From Coenobita brevimanus (Eukaryota > Arthropoda > Malacostraca > Decapoda > Coenobitidae): a stretch of DNA of 64,000 nt. Positions 52,601 through 59,455 of this stretch are shown piece after piece. The first letter of the stretch is position 1. Every line of letters starts with the position of its first letter. A program made the position numbers and the translations under genes. A model generated the notes under the pieces. It was not told the origin of the DNA. It ran no database searches and was given only the letters and a program-made list of their open reading frames with translations. Where the stretch lies: NCBI GenBank assembly GCA_032717465.1, contig CM064696.1, positions 54,147,277-54,211,276 of the forward strand, written 5' to 3'.

Positions 52601-55600
52601 ATGGATTTATTCCCGTGAGTGACGAGAGTGATGATGATTCAGACCTAAGTGATGATGATGATGATCCCAGGGTGTGTGACCCTCCCTTAGGCCTGGTGGT
52701 ATTGGTAGTGCTGGTGGATCTGGGTTTATCTGGGCAAATGGTGATAGATTCATACCAAATTGCTATAGATTTGATGCAACTCACAGTGGAGTGACAAGGG
52801 CTGCTGGAGTAGACAAAAACAGTTCTGAAATGGAGTATTTTCTCCTGTTTTTTGATGGTGAAATTCTTGATTATTTGGTACAAGAAATAAGTTTTTCTAA
52901 TAAGAAAAGAATGTTCTGTTCAAACTATAAGAAGAAGAAAAGTTTTGTTGAATGAGAGGAAATAAGTTCTGTTATAATTACTGGTAGCATTAGTAAAGTT
53001 CAGAAGTTGAAATTACAATTTTTTGAATATGGAAACAAGTTCTGTTTTGAAAATAATTGTACACAGAAGCAAGAAATAAGTTTTTCTAATAAGGAAAGAA
53101 TGTTCTGTTCAAACTATAAGAAGAAGAAGAAAAGTTTTGTTGAATGAGAGGAAATAAGTTCTGTTATAATTACTGGTAGCATAAGTAAAGTTCAGAAGTT
53201 GAAATTACAATTTTTTGAATATGGAAACAAGTTCTGTTTTGAAAATAATTGTACACAGAAGCAAGAAATAAGTTTTTCTAATAAGGAAAGAATGTTCTGT
53301 TCAAGCTATAAGTGAAAACACCAGATAGAAAAAAGTTGTTTGTTTACTTTCTGCGGCATCCTCATGGATTACCCATACTGCATTCATCAGCTTCATCAGC
53401 TGTAATTTCAGTAATGGGTAGGTAAAATATATTTATTTTATTATTTTTATTGATATTTCATCATTATCCATCATCCCAAACACATAAATCATAAAAATAT
53501 GACATGTCAAATTTCCCGAAACTTTTGCCTCCCGGGGCATGTCTGCGGATTCTGAATTGCCTCACAGAGGGGTTAACTAAGGCTCAGTGAATTTCATAAC
53601 AGCACAATATAATATTAAACTTGTGTGACTGAGTTCCATCAGGTTAAAACAGACTGTAGGAAGACAACAGTAATAATTGCACAAAGTGTTAGTGAAATCT
53701 CTAGGAATACTTCAGAGTAAATATCACCCATTTATTCATTTATTCCCAGATTGTAGTAAAAGGCAACCACAGAGGTCAAGAATAGTTAATTGGAAAGCTT
53801 TCTTTTATTGGGATAAGGATGTTGTGACCCCATCACCCTATGTTTTTGTTGCAGACTGTTTCATTGTGCCTTTGGTGCACTATAGGGGGTAAATAAGACT
53901 TTACGTGGAATTTCGTATGTTGTCTGATTCATGTCCCAAGTAGGATCAAACAGACTTGCTGTAAATTTCCACAGCCTGCGTTTACATGGAAAAGAGGATT
54001 AGGATGATAATGGTACAGTGCATTGTTCTAACTTGACAAAGATCTCTGACCCATTTCAGCTAAGTTGATGACCATTTGTAATCAGACTGGAGGGTTGAAT
54101 TGACTGATAACCAAGGATACTCATTCCTATCTCATAATTAAGGCTTGTCATATTTCTTGCTACCATGACATAGTATTCAAGTTGTGAGAGTGGCCTAGTT
54201 CTGACAGGTGAAAACAAACAGACTGGGAGGGAGTGGTTCTGGAAAAAGAAGATTATGAGAGGATCCAAGCCGCAGTTCTGTTTACAAATAACATATTGCT
54301 GCTGCTGCTGCATGATGACATGTAGAAGTAGTAAAATGTGTAAGAGTAATTTGCTAGTGTGTGGCAAAAGTAGATAAGAGCAGAGACAGTGAAAGATGCA
54401 AGACTAATTTTATTTTTAAATATTGTGTACAAAGATCATATAATTGCATGGAAGATAAACTAAAGATTTTGTTTGCATCCTTCAGATATGACGCCTGATT
54501 CAGAGGGCCTGACACAGAGTGAATCACTACTGTCACCTGGGGAGGAGGACTACCTGGGAGTGGACCTCCCTGGGGGTGGCGGGGCGGGGCCGGGGGGTGG
54601 GGTGGGACGGGGGCGAAGGGTAGTGAGTGAGATGGAGTGGAATCTGCTCAATGAGGAGATAAGGCGGGCACGGTCACGTATTGGCCGCTCTTGTCAATTG
54701 TGTGCTGCCAACCAGGCTGCGCTTAACAAGGTACAGTAGTAATCACCTAACTCCCCAGATGTGGTGGGTTTCTCTGTGCTGCTGTGTGAATAAGCAGCTT
54801 CTCTGTTTCAATGGGCATACTCATTAATAGTTCTTTTACTCTTATGCTTCCTCAGTCATTGTTTCTGGATCACACTAAACCCTCTTTTATGGGGAGAAAA
54901 AAGGTTGTGATAATAATGATAAACCTGTAGTGCAGTTACTCTGATGTTGCCCCTTCTTTTTTCCTTTAGTTGTATGATGATAATGATGATGATGATAATA
55001 ATGCTTCCTTCATCCTGTCATTGTTTGTAGGCACAAAGTGACCTGCGTGAGAGTGAAAAACAGCGATTGGAAGGGGAACGTGCAGTTACCAGATATCGAG
55101 AAGACCTTGACCGTGAGGCAAAGTACAGACAACTCACTGAAGAGAAGTGGAGAGCTATGGCAGAACAGTACAAAGCCAAGGTCCATATACTTACTTGTAT
55201 CATTGTTTCATCTGAAATTGGGCCAGATTTATGTCTTTAGCAGCCTATTTCACATTGCTCAGTGGCAGAAAAAGAGTGCTATGGCACAACTTTACATCCT
55301 TTCCATAGCACTTTTTCCAGATTGCCATCATACAGTATTCTAGGGTTAATTTTTTGTGACAGCTCAGTATTTCATACAGTATTCTAGGGTTAATTTTTTG
55401 TGACAGCTCAGTATTTCATACAGTATTCTAGGGTTAATTTTTTGTGACAGCTCAGTATTTAAGAAGGACCAATGGCAGTTTTAGTTCATTAAATGAAAAG
55501 AGTGTAGAAACTGTTAGGGATTGTGAGCTAGTACCTTTGTATCATTGGAGTCTTGTATAAATTTTATTTTCCTACATAGTTTAAGTATGATATCACAGCA

Positions 55601-58600
55601 TATATTTGTCCATTAGTAATTTGTATGGCATAAGGATTCTGCAGCCCAAGTACCCATCATTTGTGGTGCAGATAGCTTTGTTTCCCTTGCAGAGTGTTAG
55701 GTGTGTAGATCTGTAGCTGTTTGTTGTTATATATGGTTTCAGAGAAGTAAAGACAGAATATTGGTAACAGGTAACAGAGATCTCCAGCATGGTTGATGCA
55801 GCTACTGAAAAGTACACTGCCCTTGAAGAGAAGTTTCGGACAACAGAGGCCAGCCTGCAGGAGAAGTTGAGATCACTGACCAAGAGCCGACAGGAGGTGC
55901 AAGCCGAGCTAACCAGGTGAGCTGCCCAGCTGGAAAACACAGAGGATAGCTTCAGTGTATGTTTTATTAAGTCAGTATATTATGCTGGGTGGTAACTGTC
56001 TAACCAAATGGATGCCCAGTGATATATTGGAGTACCTGTACAGTACTCCAACCAAATGTGGCCTATAAAGTGAATGACATAAAACTGCATCATCATTATT
56101 ACAATACCTGTACTGGGTGCTAGAGAGGGATGCCTTCATTGATATAACTGAGCAGTCTCTCTGCCCAGTTATGCAAGCATCCCTCAACTTTTTCCCTATC
56201 CCATGAAAGGAAGATGGTTAACTGTAGGATGAGGGCAACTTCAGCCTGCAGTCAGCTGGACTTACATTTCAGACGAGCCTGGGATTCCAAGTACTTGTAG
56301 TGCCATGACTGTCATCATCTTGCTTTGTAATGTTTTTATTAAATATTAATGGCTTGAAATTTTCATTTAACCTTTTCTGCTGCTTAGTAGAAATGAGTTT
56401 TGGTTTAGAAAGAAGTGGTATAACATTAATATTAAAATTCCTTTAGATTGCAGCAAGAGAATGACAACCTGGTGGGGAAACACAGCCAACACTCAACGGA
56501 ACTCCAGAATGAGATTATAAACCTACCTAACACTTTAGAGGTAAATGTTGACATCACTTGTTATATCTTGATGTAAGAGCTGAAGTATGATGAGAGAGAG
56601 AGAGTGAAAATATATACAGTATGACAGTATCATCATTGTAGTTATATAATGTCAAATTAAGCATGGTAATGTATCAGTCATTGTAACTATATAGTGTCCT
56701 GTTAGGCATGATAATTTATTGAAGTATGTATAGTGAAGCTACTCTGTTTATATACTGTAAATAGAACCAAATGTTGTTGCATTGTAATGTTAAAACTATA
56801 TACACAATTTTAATGTGACAGGAGATGCAGCTGTTACTGTTAAGATATAGAGAGGACATCATAGCCGCCAAAGTATCCAAGGAACACATCGAGGAGTCAC
56901 TCAAGTCAGAAATACTCTTCCTTAAGGATCAGGTCAGTCCATCTCCTCCTACTTTTGTTTTTATACCCTTTTGCTTGTTCTGGCCAGGAGAGGTTAGGTG
57001 GGTTGAGGCTGCAAGGTTATTCCAGTTGTATATGTCTTCTATGTCATCACAAATTTTCACATATGCAATATATATGGCCTAACCAGTGTATCCCCTGTTT
57101 TTAGGTGTTGGGAGAACAGCATGAGAAAAATACAATAGAAGACCGTCTCTCTTCTGAAATCGACCAGCTCAGGTTGGTTTGAAGGATTTAACAGTATACA
57201 GCCACTTCTTCGCTTAACGAACTGGTTACATTGTTGCAGTGAAGGTGTTGGATGAAACATTATTGAATTTATGCATTTTAACATTGGTTGGCTAATACTG
57301 TATTTAGGTAAAACCTGTACTGTACTGTATATCATATTAGAGCTTACTTGTGGCTCAAAAAGTACATTATCTCATTCTTTAGACTGAGATCAGTTAATCC
57401 CTCGTTGAATGTTTACGTATACATTCCTGATTTGAAGTTTACGTATGTGTGTGTCAGGGAGAAGGTGGCCATGTTGGAGAGTGTGGAGAGCCAGATACGT
57501 GTGGAGCAGAAGAGTCGGGAGGAGAGTGATGCTCAGGTGGCGCGGCAGGCGGAGGCTCAGCTCAAGAGTCAGCAGATTATCTCAGGGCTCAAGACACAGG
57601 TGGCAGAGCAGACACAGGCCAGGGTAGGTCCAGTGTCTGCATGATTAATATTCCTTTTTGCTAACAGATTTACAATATAATGCTGAAACATTGCCTAGTA
57701 TCCCCATCATTTACAGGGATTTTCAGGGTGTGGGCACATCTGACATAGAAGTACAGTATTTCATTTACCATACGTTGTAGGAGTCTGTTTATGTTTAACC
57801 ACCTGAAGAATGGACATGAGAGAACCAGTAGTTGTGAAACAGGTCCCTAGTTTATAATGGAACTGCCAGTAATTGGCTCAGAATTTTTTGACAATCTGTA
57901 GTTTGAGTAAAATTACAATTATTTAAGTTCTCCCTCTTTTGTGATCCCTCCTTACATGTTTCTAGACCCCCATCCTCACCCTGTCCATAGGTGGGAAAAA
58001 AGTCATGATGATGATGATTGTCAGCTTTTCTTCATTGTCTCATCGATCTTTCAGTCCTCATGTATTCTTCCAGTTTGTCCTTCCACTTCACCTTCTGTTT
58101 TCATGTCTTCATTCTCCCGTTGATCTCTTAGTCCTCCTGGTTTCCTCCAGTCTGTCCCTCTGCCCCACTTTCTTCATTCTTCTGATCTCCCAACCCACAT
58201 GTATTCCTCCACTTTAGCTTTCTCACATTCTATTTTCGTTTTCATGTGTTTCTGTTGTTTTCCCACCCTTTGTATATTCCTCTTCTTTATTATTTATCAC
58301 TTTGCCTTCTTATCCTCATCCTCCCATTGTTCTCCCAGTCTCATGGGTTCTGGTTTATGCCTCCACCAACTTTGTCTTTCTTTATTCTCTCAATCCTCTT
58401 GTATTCCATCATGTTATCCTTCCACCTCTCATTTGGTCCTCTTTTTTTTCTAATCCTCCTGTTTCTGTGACTCCTTCAGGCCAGACTAGAGGCAGAAGTA
58501 ATGGAGCTTAAGGGGAAGGTGTCAACACTGCAACACGAACTGGACACCTCAGAGGCCGTCCAGCGAGACTTTGTGCGCCTCTCACAGTCACTACAAGTTC

Positions 58601-59455
58601 AGCTTGAAAAAATTAGGCAGTCAGAAAAGGAGGTGAGGTGGACAAGTTTGTGTGAATGTTGTGCTTCGTGGTCACAGAGTACAGACAATTCTTTAGCATA
58701 ACAGGAAGATAAATTATTTGAACAAGGTGGTACTGGACAGAGAATGCACATAGACACCAATGAAAGTCCTTGAAAGTGAGACTGAGTGCAGTGTTTGTTA
58801 GAAGAGGCAGAACTACCTTGATATGGAAGATAATGGAGTAGTACAGTGAAGAGAGAGAGGGAAGAGTAAGAGGAGTGTCTGAGTTCCATGACCAGCCTCA
58901 GTAAAGGGAATTCTGTAAGAGGGAACATGTTGTGATTTGATTTGATGATTTGATGATGATGATGATTTTGAACTGCCTGTTTTGATGCACGTCACAGGTG
59001 CGGTGGCAACATGAGGAGGACCAGGAGGAATGCAACAGCTGTAAAATAAGGTTTTCAGGCATGGGCAGGAGAAAGGTATGTGGCTCATGGATTAACAGTG
59101 TTACTGATAGGAAATTTTATATTAAGGCAATAAAGTGCAGCTGTTGGAAAATATGATAGAACCCAGAGTATGATAGATGGGTAGATGACTAGATAAATAG
59201 GTAGATAGACAGATAGATAGATATTCTGGAACATACACACATCGCTGACTAGACCACGTGTAATTGTTCCTTTCCCTTTCCCACCAGCATCACTGCCGTC
59301 ATTGCGGCAAGATCTTCTGCTCTGAGTGTGTGAGCAAGACAGTGCCCAGCGGCCCACATCGTCGCCCATCTCGAGTGTGTGACGTCTGCCACACCCTCCT
59401 CGTTCAAGATGCTACCCCATACTTCAGTTCTGAGCCACCCCATTCCCCAGACTGA
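24111..59455 (+). CDS. RABEP1: Rabaptin-5-like Rab effector with C-terminal FYVE zinc finger (21 exons, 991 aa)
   Basis: A long coiled-coil endosomal effector expected to bind Rab4/Rab5 and Rabex-5 and, through FYVE, PI3P. Coding exons: 24111-24186, 26516-26641, 28303-28506, 40684-40814, 41609-41791, 46786-46992, 47241-47384, 49159-49309, 49972-50123, 51213-51292, 51600-51742, 54486-54730, 55031-55180, 55771-55916, 56447-56540, 56822-56932, 57105-57172, 57458-57623, 58480-58632, 58998-59075, 59288-59455. Every junction is GT-AG, phases agree, and the coding total is 2976 nt including TGA. Blocks resembling vertebrate RABEP1 run in the same order, including KHTWQRANDQFLEAQRL, LEAEKASRADLELY, LRYREDI and VQRDFVRLSQSLQVQLE. 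Vertebrate RABEP1 (about 860 aa) lacks FYVE; FYVE-bearing rabaptin homologues are known in other bilaterians. The first ATG has a weak context (T at -3); an in-frame ATG ten codons later (A at -3, G at +4) is an alternative start. UTR limits are not visible. Confidence 0.93.
25401..25867. mobile_element. hAT-like MITE with perfect 8-bp target duplication
   Basis: The termini are CAGTGTTGCCAG and CTGGCATCATTG (reverse complement CAATGATGCCAG, 10 of 12 matching). The element is flanked on both sides by GGTGAGAC (25393-25400 and 25868-25875), the 8-bp duplication typical of hAT transposons. It is 467 bases and non-coding. Several AAATCCC-like motifs cluster near both ends, resembling subterminal transposase-binding repeats. 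It lies in RABEP1 intron 1. Confidence 0.85.
27494..28012. mobile_element. Possible pogo/Tigger-like non-autonomous element in RABEP1 intron 2
   Basis: The ends begin CAGGTCGTCCTCGCTC and, on the reverse strand, CAGGCATTCCCTGCTAT, a weak terminal inverted repeat. The AT-rich interior has diverged internal repeats of about 90-130 bases containing CTCACCTAAACCC and ATCATCAAAAGTA. No transposase frame and no clean TA duplication are visible, so the classification is tentative. Confidence 0.4.
28050..28185 (+). repeat. RABEP1-intron repeat family A, copy 1 (intron 2)
   Basis: Core words are GATGGCCAGTTGTA, TAACCAAG, ACTCATTCCTATCTCATAA, CTAAGGCT, ATTTCATG and GACAGGTGAAAACAAAC. Other sense-oriented copies: about 41310-41450 (intron 4), 50180-50290 plus 51062-51095 (intron 9, split by a MITE), 51335-51435 (intron 10), 51797-51881 plus 53573-53660 (intron 11, split by piggyBac) and 54050-54230 (intron 11). 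A full unit is about 190 bases. No coding capacity or terminal inverted repeat is evident; the class is unknown. Confidence 0.7.
32080..32250 (+). mobile_element. LINE family B 3' end, sense, RABEP1 intron 3
   Basis: CCCGGAGGGATGGAGTG at the left, GTGGAGGCAATTCATTTGTGG and a GTAGATAGATTGAT tail match the family B terminus in the sense direction. It lies just upstream of the candidate alternative first exon at 32342. Confidence 0.6.
32342..32432 (+). other. Candidate alternative first coding exon of RABEP1 in intron 3
   Basis: An ATG at 32342 opens 30 codons (starting MEWNINNNN and including TRRFTRLFTQDDTTST) that end at a consensus donor ag|gttagt in phase 1. Exon 4 is the next coding exon and begins in phase 1, so direct splicing would give a shorter isoform lacking exons 1-3. 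No TATA box is evident. It lies just downstream of a sense LINE 3' end (32080-32250). The phase match has a one-in-three chance of being accidental. Confidence 0.3.
33509..33572. repeat. (CT)32 microsatellite
   Basis: Pure CT run in RABEP1 intron 3. Confidence 0.95.
33995..34417 (+). repeat. 98-100-bp minisatellite, four units, each bounded by (GA)n
   Basis: Units begin ATTAGTTCCCCTTGC at 34021, 34121, 34219 and 34317 and run through TTACACTTAGGGCATATCC and AAACTGCGACATCA into (GA)n. They are more than 90% alike by eye. Located in RABEP1 intron 3. Confidence 0.9.
34418..34705 (+). repeat. Second minisatellite, about 102-106 bp, three units
   Basis: Units begin at 34418, 34524 and 34626 with GTGAAATATTACTGTAGTTA and continue CATTTTGTCCATTACTG and CCCTCTGCCGGATATTATTG, ending in (GA)n plus a G run. 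It abuts the first minisatellite directly but is unrelated in sequence apart from the GA spacer. Confidence 0.9.
34739..35003. repeat. Two (CT)n tracts and one inverted (GA)n
   Basis: (CT)n at 34739-34770 and 34870-34937, then (GA)n at 34986-35003. The purine-rich sequence to 35390 gives long, meaningless antisense frames. Confidence 0.95.
35630..35800 (+). mobile_element. LINE family B 3' end, sense, RABEP1 intron 3
   Basis: ACATGGAGGCGATTTGTTTG and a GTTGATAGATAGATAT tail match the family B terminus. The rest is G-rich and diverged. Confidence 0.65.
36612..36903. repeat. (CA)n at 36612-36649 and (CT)n at 36857-36903
   Basis: Two pure microsatellites on either side of a comparatively GC-balanced stretch. 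An open frame across the CA run (36379-36774) has no family signature. Confidence 0.95.
37765..37998 (+). repeat. 35-45-bp minisatellite, about six units
   Basis: The core TGTAATGTAACAGGATCAAG with GAATCT is repeated with variable spacers (TATGTG, TATGTACCGTATG). Unit divergence increases toward the right end, where it runs into a SINE family 2 copy. Confidence 0.8.
37985..38190 (+). mobile_element. tRNA-like SINE family 2, copy 2 (RABEP1 intron 3)
   Basis: Matches copy 1 from CGCTTCAATCAGAATGAGCC through GGGTTTAATTGCTCATG to TGGCTTAGATGATGAATG, followed by (AATG)n-like tail units. It lacks the A-box region. Confidence 0.65.
38860..38948. repeat. (CA)n-(TA)n compound microsatellite
   Basis: (CA)12 passes directly into about 32 TA units, a self-complementary tract prone to cruciform extrusion. 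Confidence 0.95.
39597..40345 (+). repeat. C-rich minisatellite, about 750 bases, 20-26-bp units
   Basis: Left part: CCCTACCCAGTCCCCTCCCT; middle: CCCTACCCAAACCCCTCTCT; right part: more diverged CCC-rich units. The strand asymmetry is extreme, so the opposite strand is a series of G-runs able to form G-quadruplexes. In RABEP1 intron 3, about 340 bases before exon 4. Confidence 0.9.
40684..41791 (+). CDS. RABEP1: RABEP1 exons 4-5: coiled coil plus Ser/Thr/Pro-rich insert (aa 136-240)
   Basis: Exon 4 (40684-40814) encodes a basic/acidic helix containing LKKLTERLEAEK; its acceptor lies 48 bases after a run of 33 adenines at 40603-40635. Exon 5 (41609-41791) encodes a Ser/Thr/Pro-rich stretch (LSPSTLSTPEKTTPNTS) that interrupts the coil, has no obvious vertebrate counterpart, and ends with EDSMKK, which leads into the conserved AQEDAE block in exon 6. 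Exon 5 is 61 codons exactly, so skipping it would keep frame. Two degenerate copies of its 5' half lie immediately upstream in intron 4. Confidence 0.88.
40855..41050 (+). repeat. Dispersed repeat family C copy (RABEP1 intron 4)
   Basis: Contains CAGCTTATTTCACATTGTTC, CTCTCCATAGCACTTCTTTG and CAACTCAGTATTCAAGAT, matching the copies at 6640 and 55205. It ends where the first decayed exon-5 copy begins. Confidence 0.65.
41047..41350 (+). pseudogene. Two decayed tandem copies of RABEP1 exon 5 and its acceptor
   Basis: Copy 2 (about 41210-41350) keeps the polypyrimidine tract, an AG acceptor at 41256-41257 and 25 codons closely matching exon 5 (ESDWTNGESLQSPGVLSPV against ESDRTKGESLLSPGVLSAV in the real exon), then stops at TGA 41333. 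Copy 1 (about 41047-41160) is more decayed and has lost the acceptor. Both are preceded by a gtggcaaaagg-like sequence also found before the real exon. Neither can code as a normal internal exon; inclusion of copy 2 would truncate the protein. Confidence 0.8.
41460..41577 (+). repeat. 33-bp minisatellite, about 3.5 units, upstream of RABEP1 exon 5
   Basis: Units start at 41461, 41494, 41527 and 41560, each about 33 bases with the core GGCAAAAGGAGTGTTGTCAG. The unit begins with the same element that precedes each exon-5 copy, so it probably arose during the local duplications. The period is a multiple of three, which creates short open frames that are not taken as genes. Confidence 0.85.
45880..46615 (+). 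mobile_element. tRNA-like SINE family 2, two head-to-tail copies (RABEP1 intron 5)
   Basis: The first copy (about 45880-46375) includes the CTTCTGCCTGTGGGTGACT pyrimidine-rich leader, duplicated there, and the core TGGTGGTTTAGTGAGTAATT to GGATTGGATGG. The second (46376-46615) restarts at GGTAACCATATAACCAAATT and ends GGATGATGGATGGATG. Both are sense. Confidence 0.7.
46786..49309 (+). CDS. RABEP1: RABEP1 exons 6-8: most conserved central coiled coil (aa 241-407)
   Basis: Exon 6 (46786-46992) begins AQEDAELLRSLVEPLEEEI, close to the vertebrate AQEDAEKLRSVVMPMEKEI. Exon 7 (47241-47384) has LEAEKASRADLELYTAILN, and exon 8 (49159-49309) has KHTWQRANDQFLEAQRL followed by LTPDQLRRLQ. Exons 6 and 7 are multiples of three and phase 0. 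Exon 7 ends at a gtgggt donor, weaker than the other donors in the gene. Intron 6 is only 248 bases and consists largely of an antisense LINE 3' end; intron 7 contains a degenerate reverse-transcriptase relic. Confidence 0.92.
47040..47235 (-). mobile_element. LINE family B 3' end filling RABEP1 intron 6
   Basis: Antisense copy: AGCCAGATGCCACAAGCAAA and TTGCCTCCATGTTAC match the ends of the other copies, with a degenerate (TATC)n at 47030-47058. It reaches to within a few bases of the exon 7 acceptor, so it supplies most of the acceptor's pyrimidine tract. Confidence 0.65.
47670..49035 (+). pseudogene. Non-LTR retrotransposon (RTE-like) relic in RABEP1 intron 7
   Basis: Pieces of a reverse transcriptase in changing frames: MAFMDLKKACDKVDREGLRK, GVRQGCVMSSWLF (domain B), LLYADDAVLLA (catalytic YADD) and REFKYLGTV, then a C-terminal part with YGCEAMVWHENEK, RPGRRWRDMVDD and SRSSWLDE-like words. 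In-frame stops (e.g. near 47880 and 47943) and frameshifts make it inactive. The 3' end reads CTCAACCTGCCCTAGGGTAGGAAAGGTGGTCCG in two parts and ends in (GAT)n at about 49018-49032. It is in sense orientation, between exons 7 and 8. The clade is tentative. Confidence 0.82.
49972..51742 (+). CDS. RABEP1: RABEP1 exons 9-11: acidic, Ser-rich central linker (aa 408-532)
   Basis: This is the low-complexity hinge between the two coiled-coil halves. Exon 9 (49972-50123) starts ELQRSEES and becomes Ser/Pro-rich; exon 10 (51213-51292) encodes DDDRSSSLLDLDDEAPAPP; exon 11 (51600-51742) ends in QLTQDQQKALA, corresponding to the vertebrate MLTKDQERAIKA segment. The SLLDLDDE motif is acidic and resembles sites bound by clathrin-adaptor ear domains; vertebrate rabaptin-5 binds GGA/gamma-adaptin ears through this linker, so a similar role is plausible but inferred. 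The exon 10 donor was chosen at 51293 because a site four bases downstream would create an immediate stop in exon 11. Confidence 0.85.
50295..51061. mobile_element. piggyBac-type MITE flanked by TTAA in RABEP1 intron 9
   Basis: Termini: CCTCCTAAAGATGGGTGTCC on the left and, on the reverse strand, CCTTAGGAGACGGGTGTCC; both continue with GCATGT. TTAA flanks both ends (50291-50294 and 51062-51065). The element is 767 bases and non-coding. TTAA duplication with a CC start is characteristic of the piggyBac superfamily. It is inserted inside a copy of the intronic repeat family described at 28050. Confidence 0.8.
52324..52955 (+). pseudogene. piggyBac transposase N-terminal fragment, frameshifted and truncated
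   Basis: From ATG 52324 the frame is acidic and Ser/Asp-rich (repeated ESGSDSEGMA, then a DDDDD cluster), typical of the N-terminus of piggyBac-derived transposases. Near 52690 the reading must shift frame to give GGSGFIWANGDRFIPN, FDATHSGVT and MEYFLLFFD, a pattern like the start of the DDE_Tnp_1_7 domain. It stops at TGA 52953. The catalytic Asp region is absent, so it cannot be active. Confidence 0.7.
52881..53312 (+). repeat. About 190-bp tandem repeat, 2.2 units, within the piggyBac element
   Basis: Units start at about 52881, 53070 and 53262, each beginning CAAGAAATAAGTTTTTCTAA. Units one and two are nearly identical. The duplication replaces the position where the transposase catalytic core would be expected. 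Confidence 0.85.
54050..54230 (+). repeat. Family A repeat, fullest copy (intron 11)
   Basis: This copy runs from CCATTTCAGCTAAGTTGATG to the GACAGGTGAAAACAAAC end without interruption and is the best reference for the unit. It lies downstream of the piggyBac insertion, itself in another family A copy. Confidence 0.7.
54486..57172 (+). CDS. RABEP1: RABEP1 exons 12-17: Rabex-5-binding-type coiled coil (aa 533-803)
   Basis: Exon 12 (54486-54730) has a glycine-rich tract (about 20 residues, mostly G with P, A, V, R) and then VVSEMEWNLLNEEI and GRSCQLC, matching LVSETEWNLLQKEV and GRRCDMC of vertebrates. Exons 13 (55031-55180), 14 (55771-55916), 15 (56447-56540), 16 (56822-56932, with LLRYREDIIAAK and SEILFLKDQ) and 17 (57105-57172) are continuous coiled coil. 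In vertebrate rabaptin-5 the Rabex-5-binding segment falls in this part of the protein. The Gly tract comes from G-rich sequence at 54568-54617 and is a likely site of length variation. Confidence 0.9.
55205..55500 (+). repeat. Dispersed repeat family C with internal 44-bp triplication
   Basis: Shares TATTTCACATTGCTCAGTGG, CCTTTCCATAGCACTT and CAGCTCAGTATT with copies at about 6640-6830 and 40855-41050. Inside this copy a 44-base segment starting ACAGTATTCTAGGGTTAATT is repeated three times almost exactly (55331-55462); the other copies have one. GTGCTATGG and CCATAGCAC can pair as a stem. Confidence 0.8.
57458..58632 (+). CDS. RABEP1: RABEP1 exons 18-19: C-terminal Rab5-binding coiled coil (aa 804-910)
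   Basis: Exon 18 (57458-57623) encodes a Q/E/R-rich helix; exon 19 (58480-58632) encodes LQHELDTSEAVQRDF and VRLSQSLQVQLEKIRQ, nearly identical to the vertebrate Rab5-binding region (LQTELDVSEQVQRDF, VKLSQTLQVQLERIRQ). This is the best-conserved segment in the gene and the strongest single argument for the family call. Vertebrate RABEP1 ends about 25 residues after this point; here the chain instead runs straight into the FYVE exons. Confidence 0.93.
58998..59455 (+). CDS. RABEP1: RABEP1 exons 20-21: FYVE zinc finger (about aa 912-975)
   Basis: Exons 58998-59075 and 59288-59455. Four Cys pairs are visible (CNSC, CRHC, CSEC, CDVC), giving the eight zinc ligands of FYVE. The basic signature RRKHHCRHCG matches R(R/K)HHCRxCG, and RVCDVC matches the RVC motif. 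The N-terminal WxxD motif is altered to W followed by D five residues later. Such domains bind PI3P on early endosomes. The protein ends 16 residues after the last structural block, at PHSPD and TGA. The split between exons falls just before HHC. Confidence 0.93.

Larger units (their letters stand above)
51882..53572 (+). mobile_element. Degenerate piggyBac-like transposon in RABEP1 intron 11
   Basis: TTAA sits at both borders (51878-51881 and 53573-53576) and the ends begin CCCTTTAAGTCCGGG (left) and CCCCTCTGTGAGGC (right, reverse strand). Terminal similarity is limited to CCC and a later CCGGG, so the TIR is weak. The interior carries a broken transposase-like frame (52324-52955) and a tandem repeat (52881-53312). 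It interrupts a copy of the intronic repeat family, whose two halves resume on either side. Confidence 0.7.

Noticed and set aside
52293..52883. 196-codon minus-strand frame
   Set aside because: Antisense shadow of the Ser/Asp-rich piggyBac transposase fragment, which reads coherently on the plus strand.
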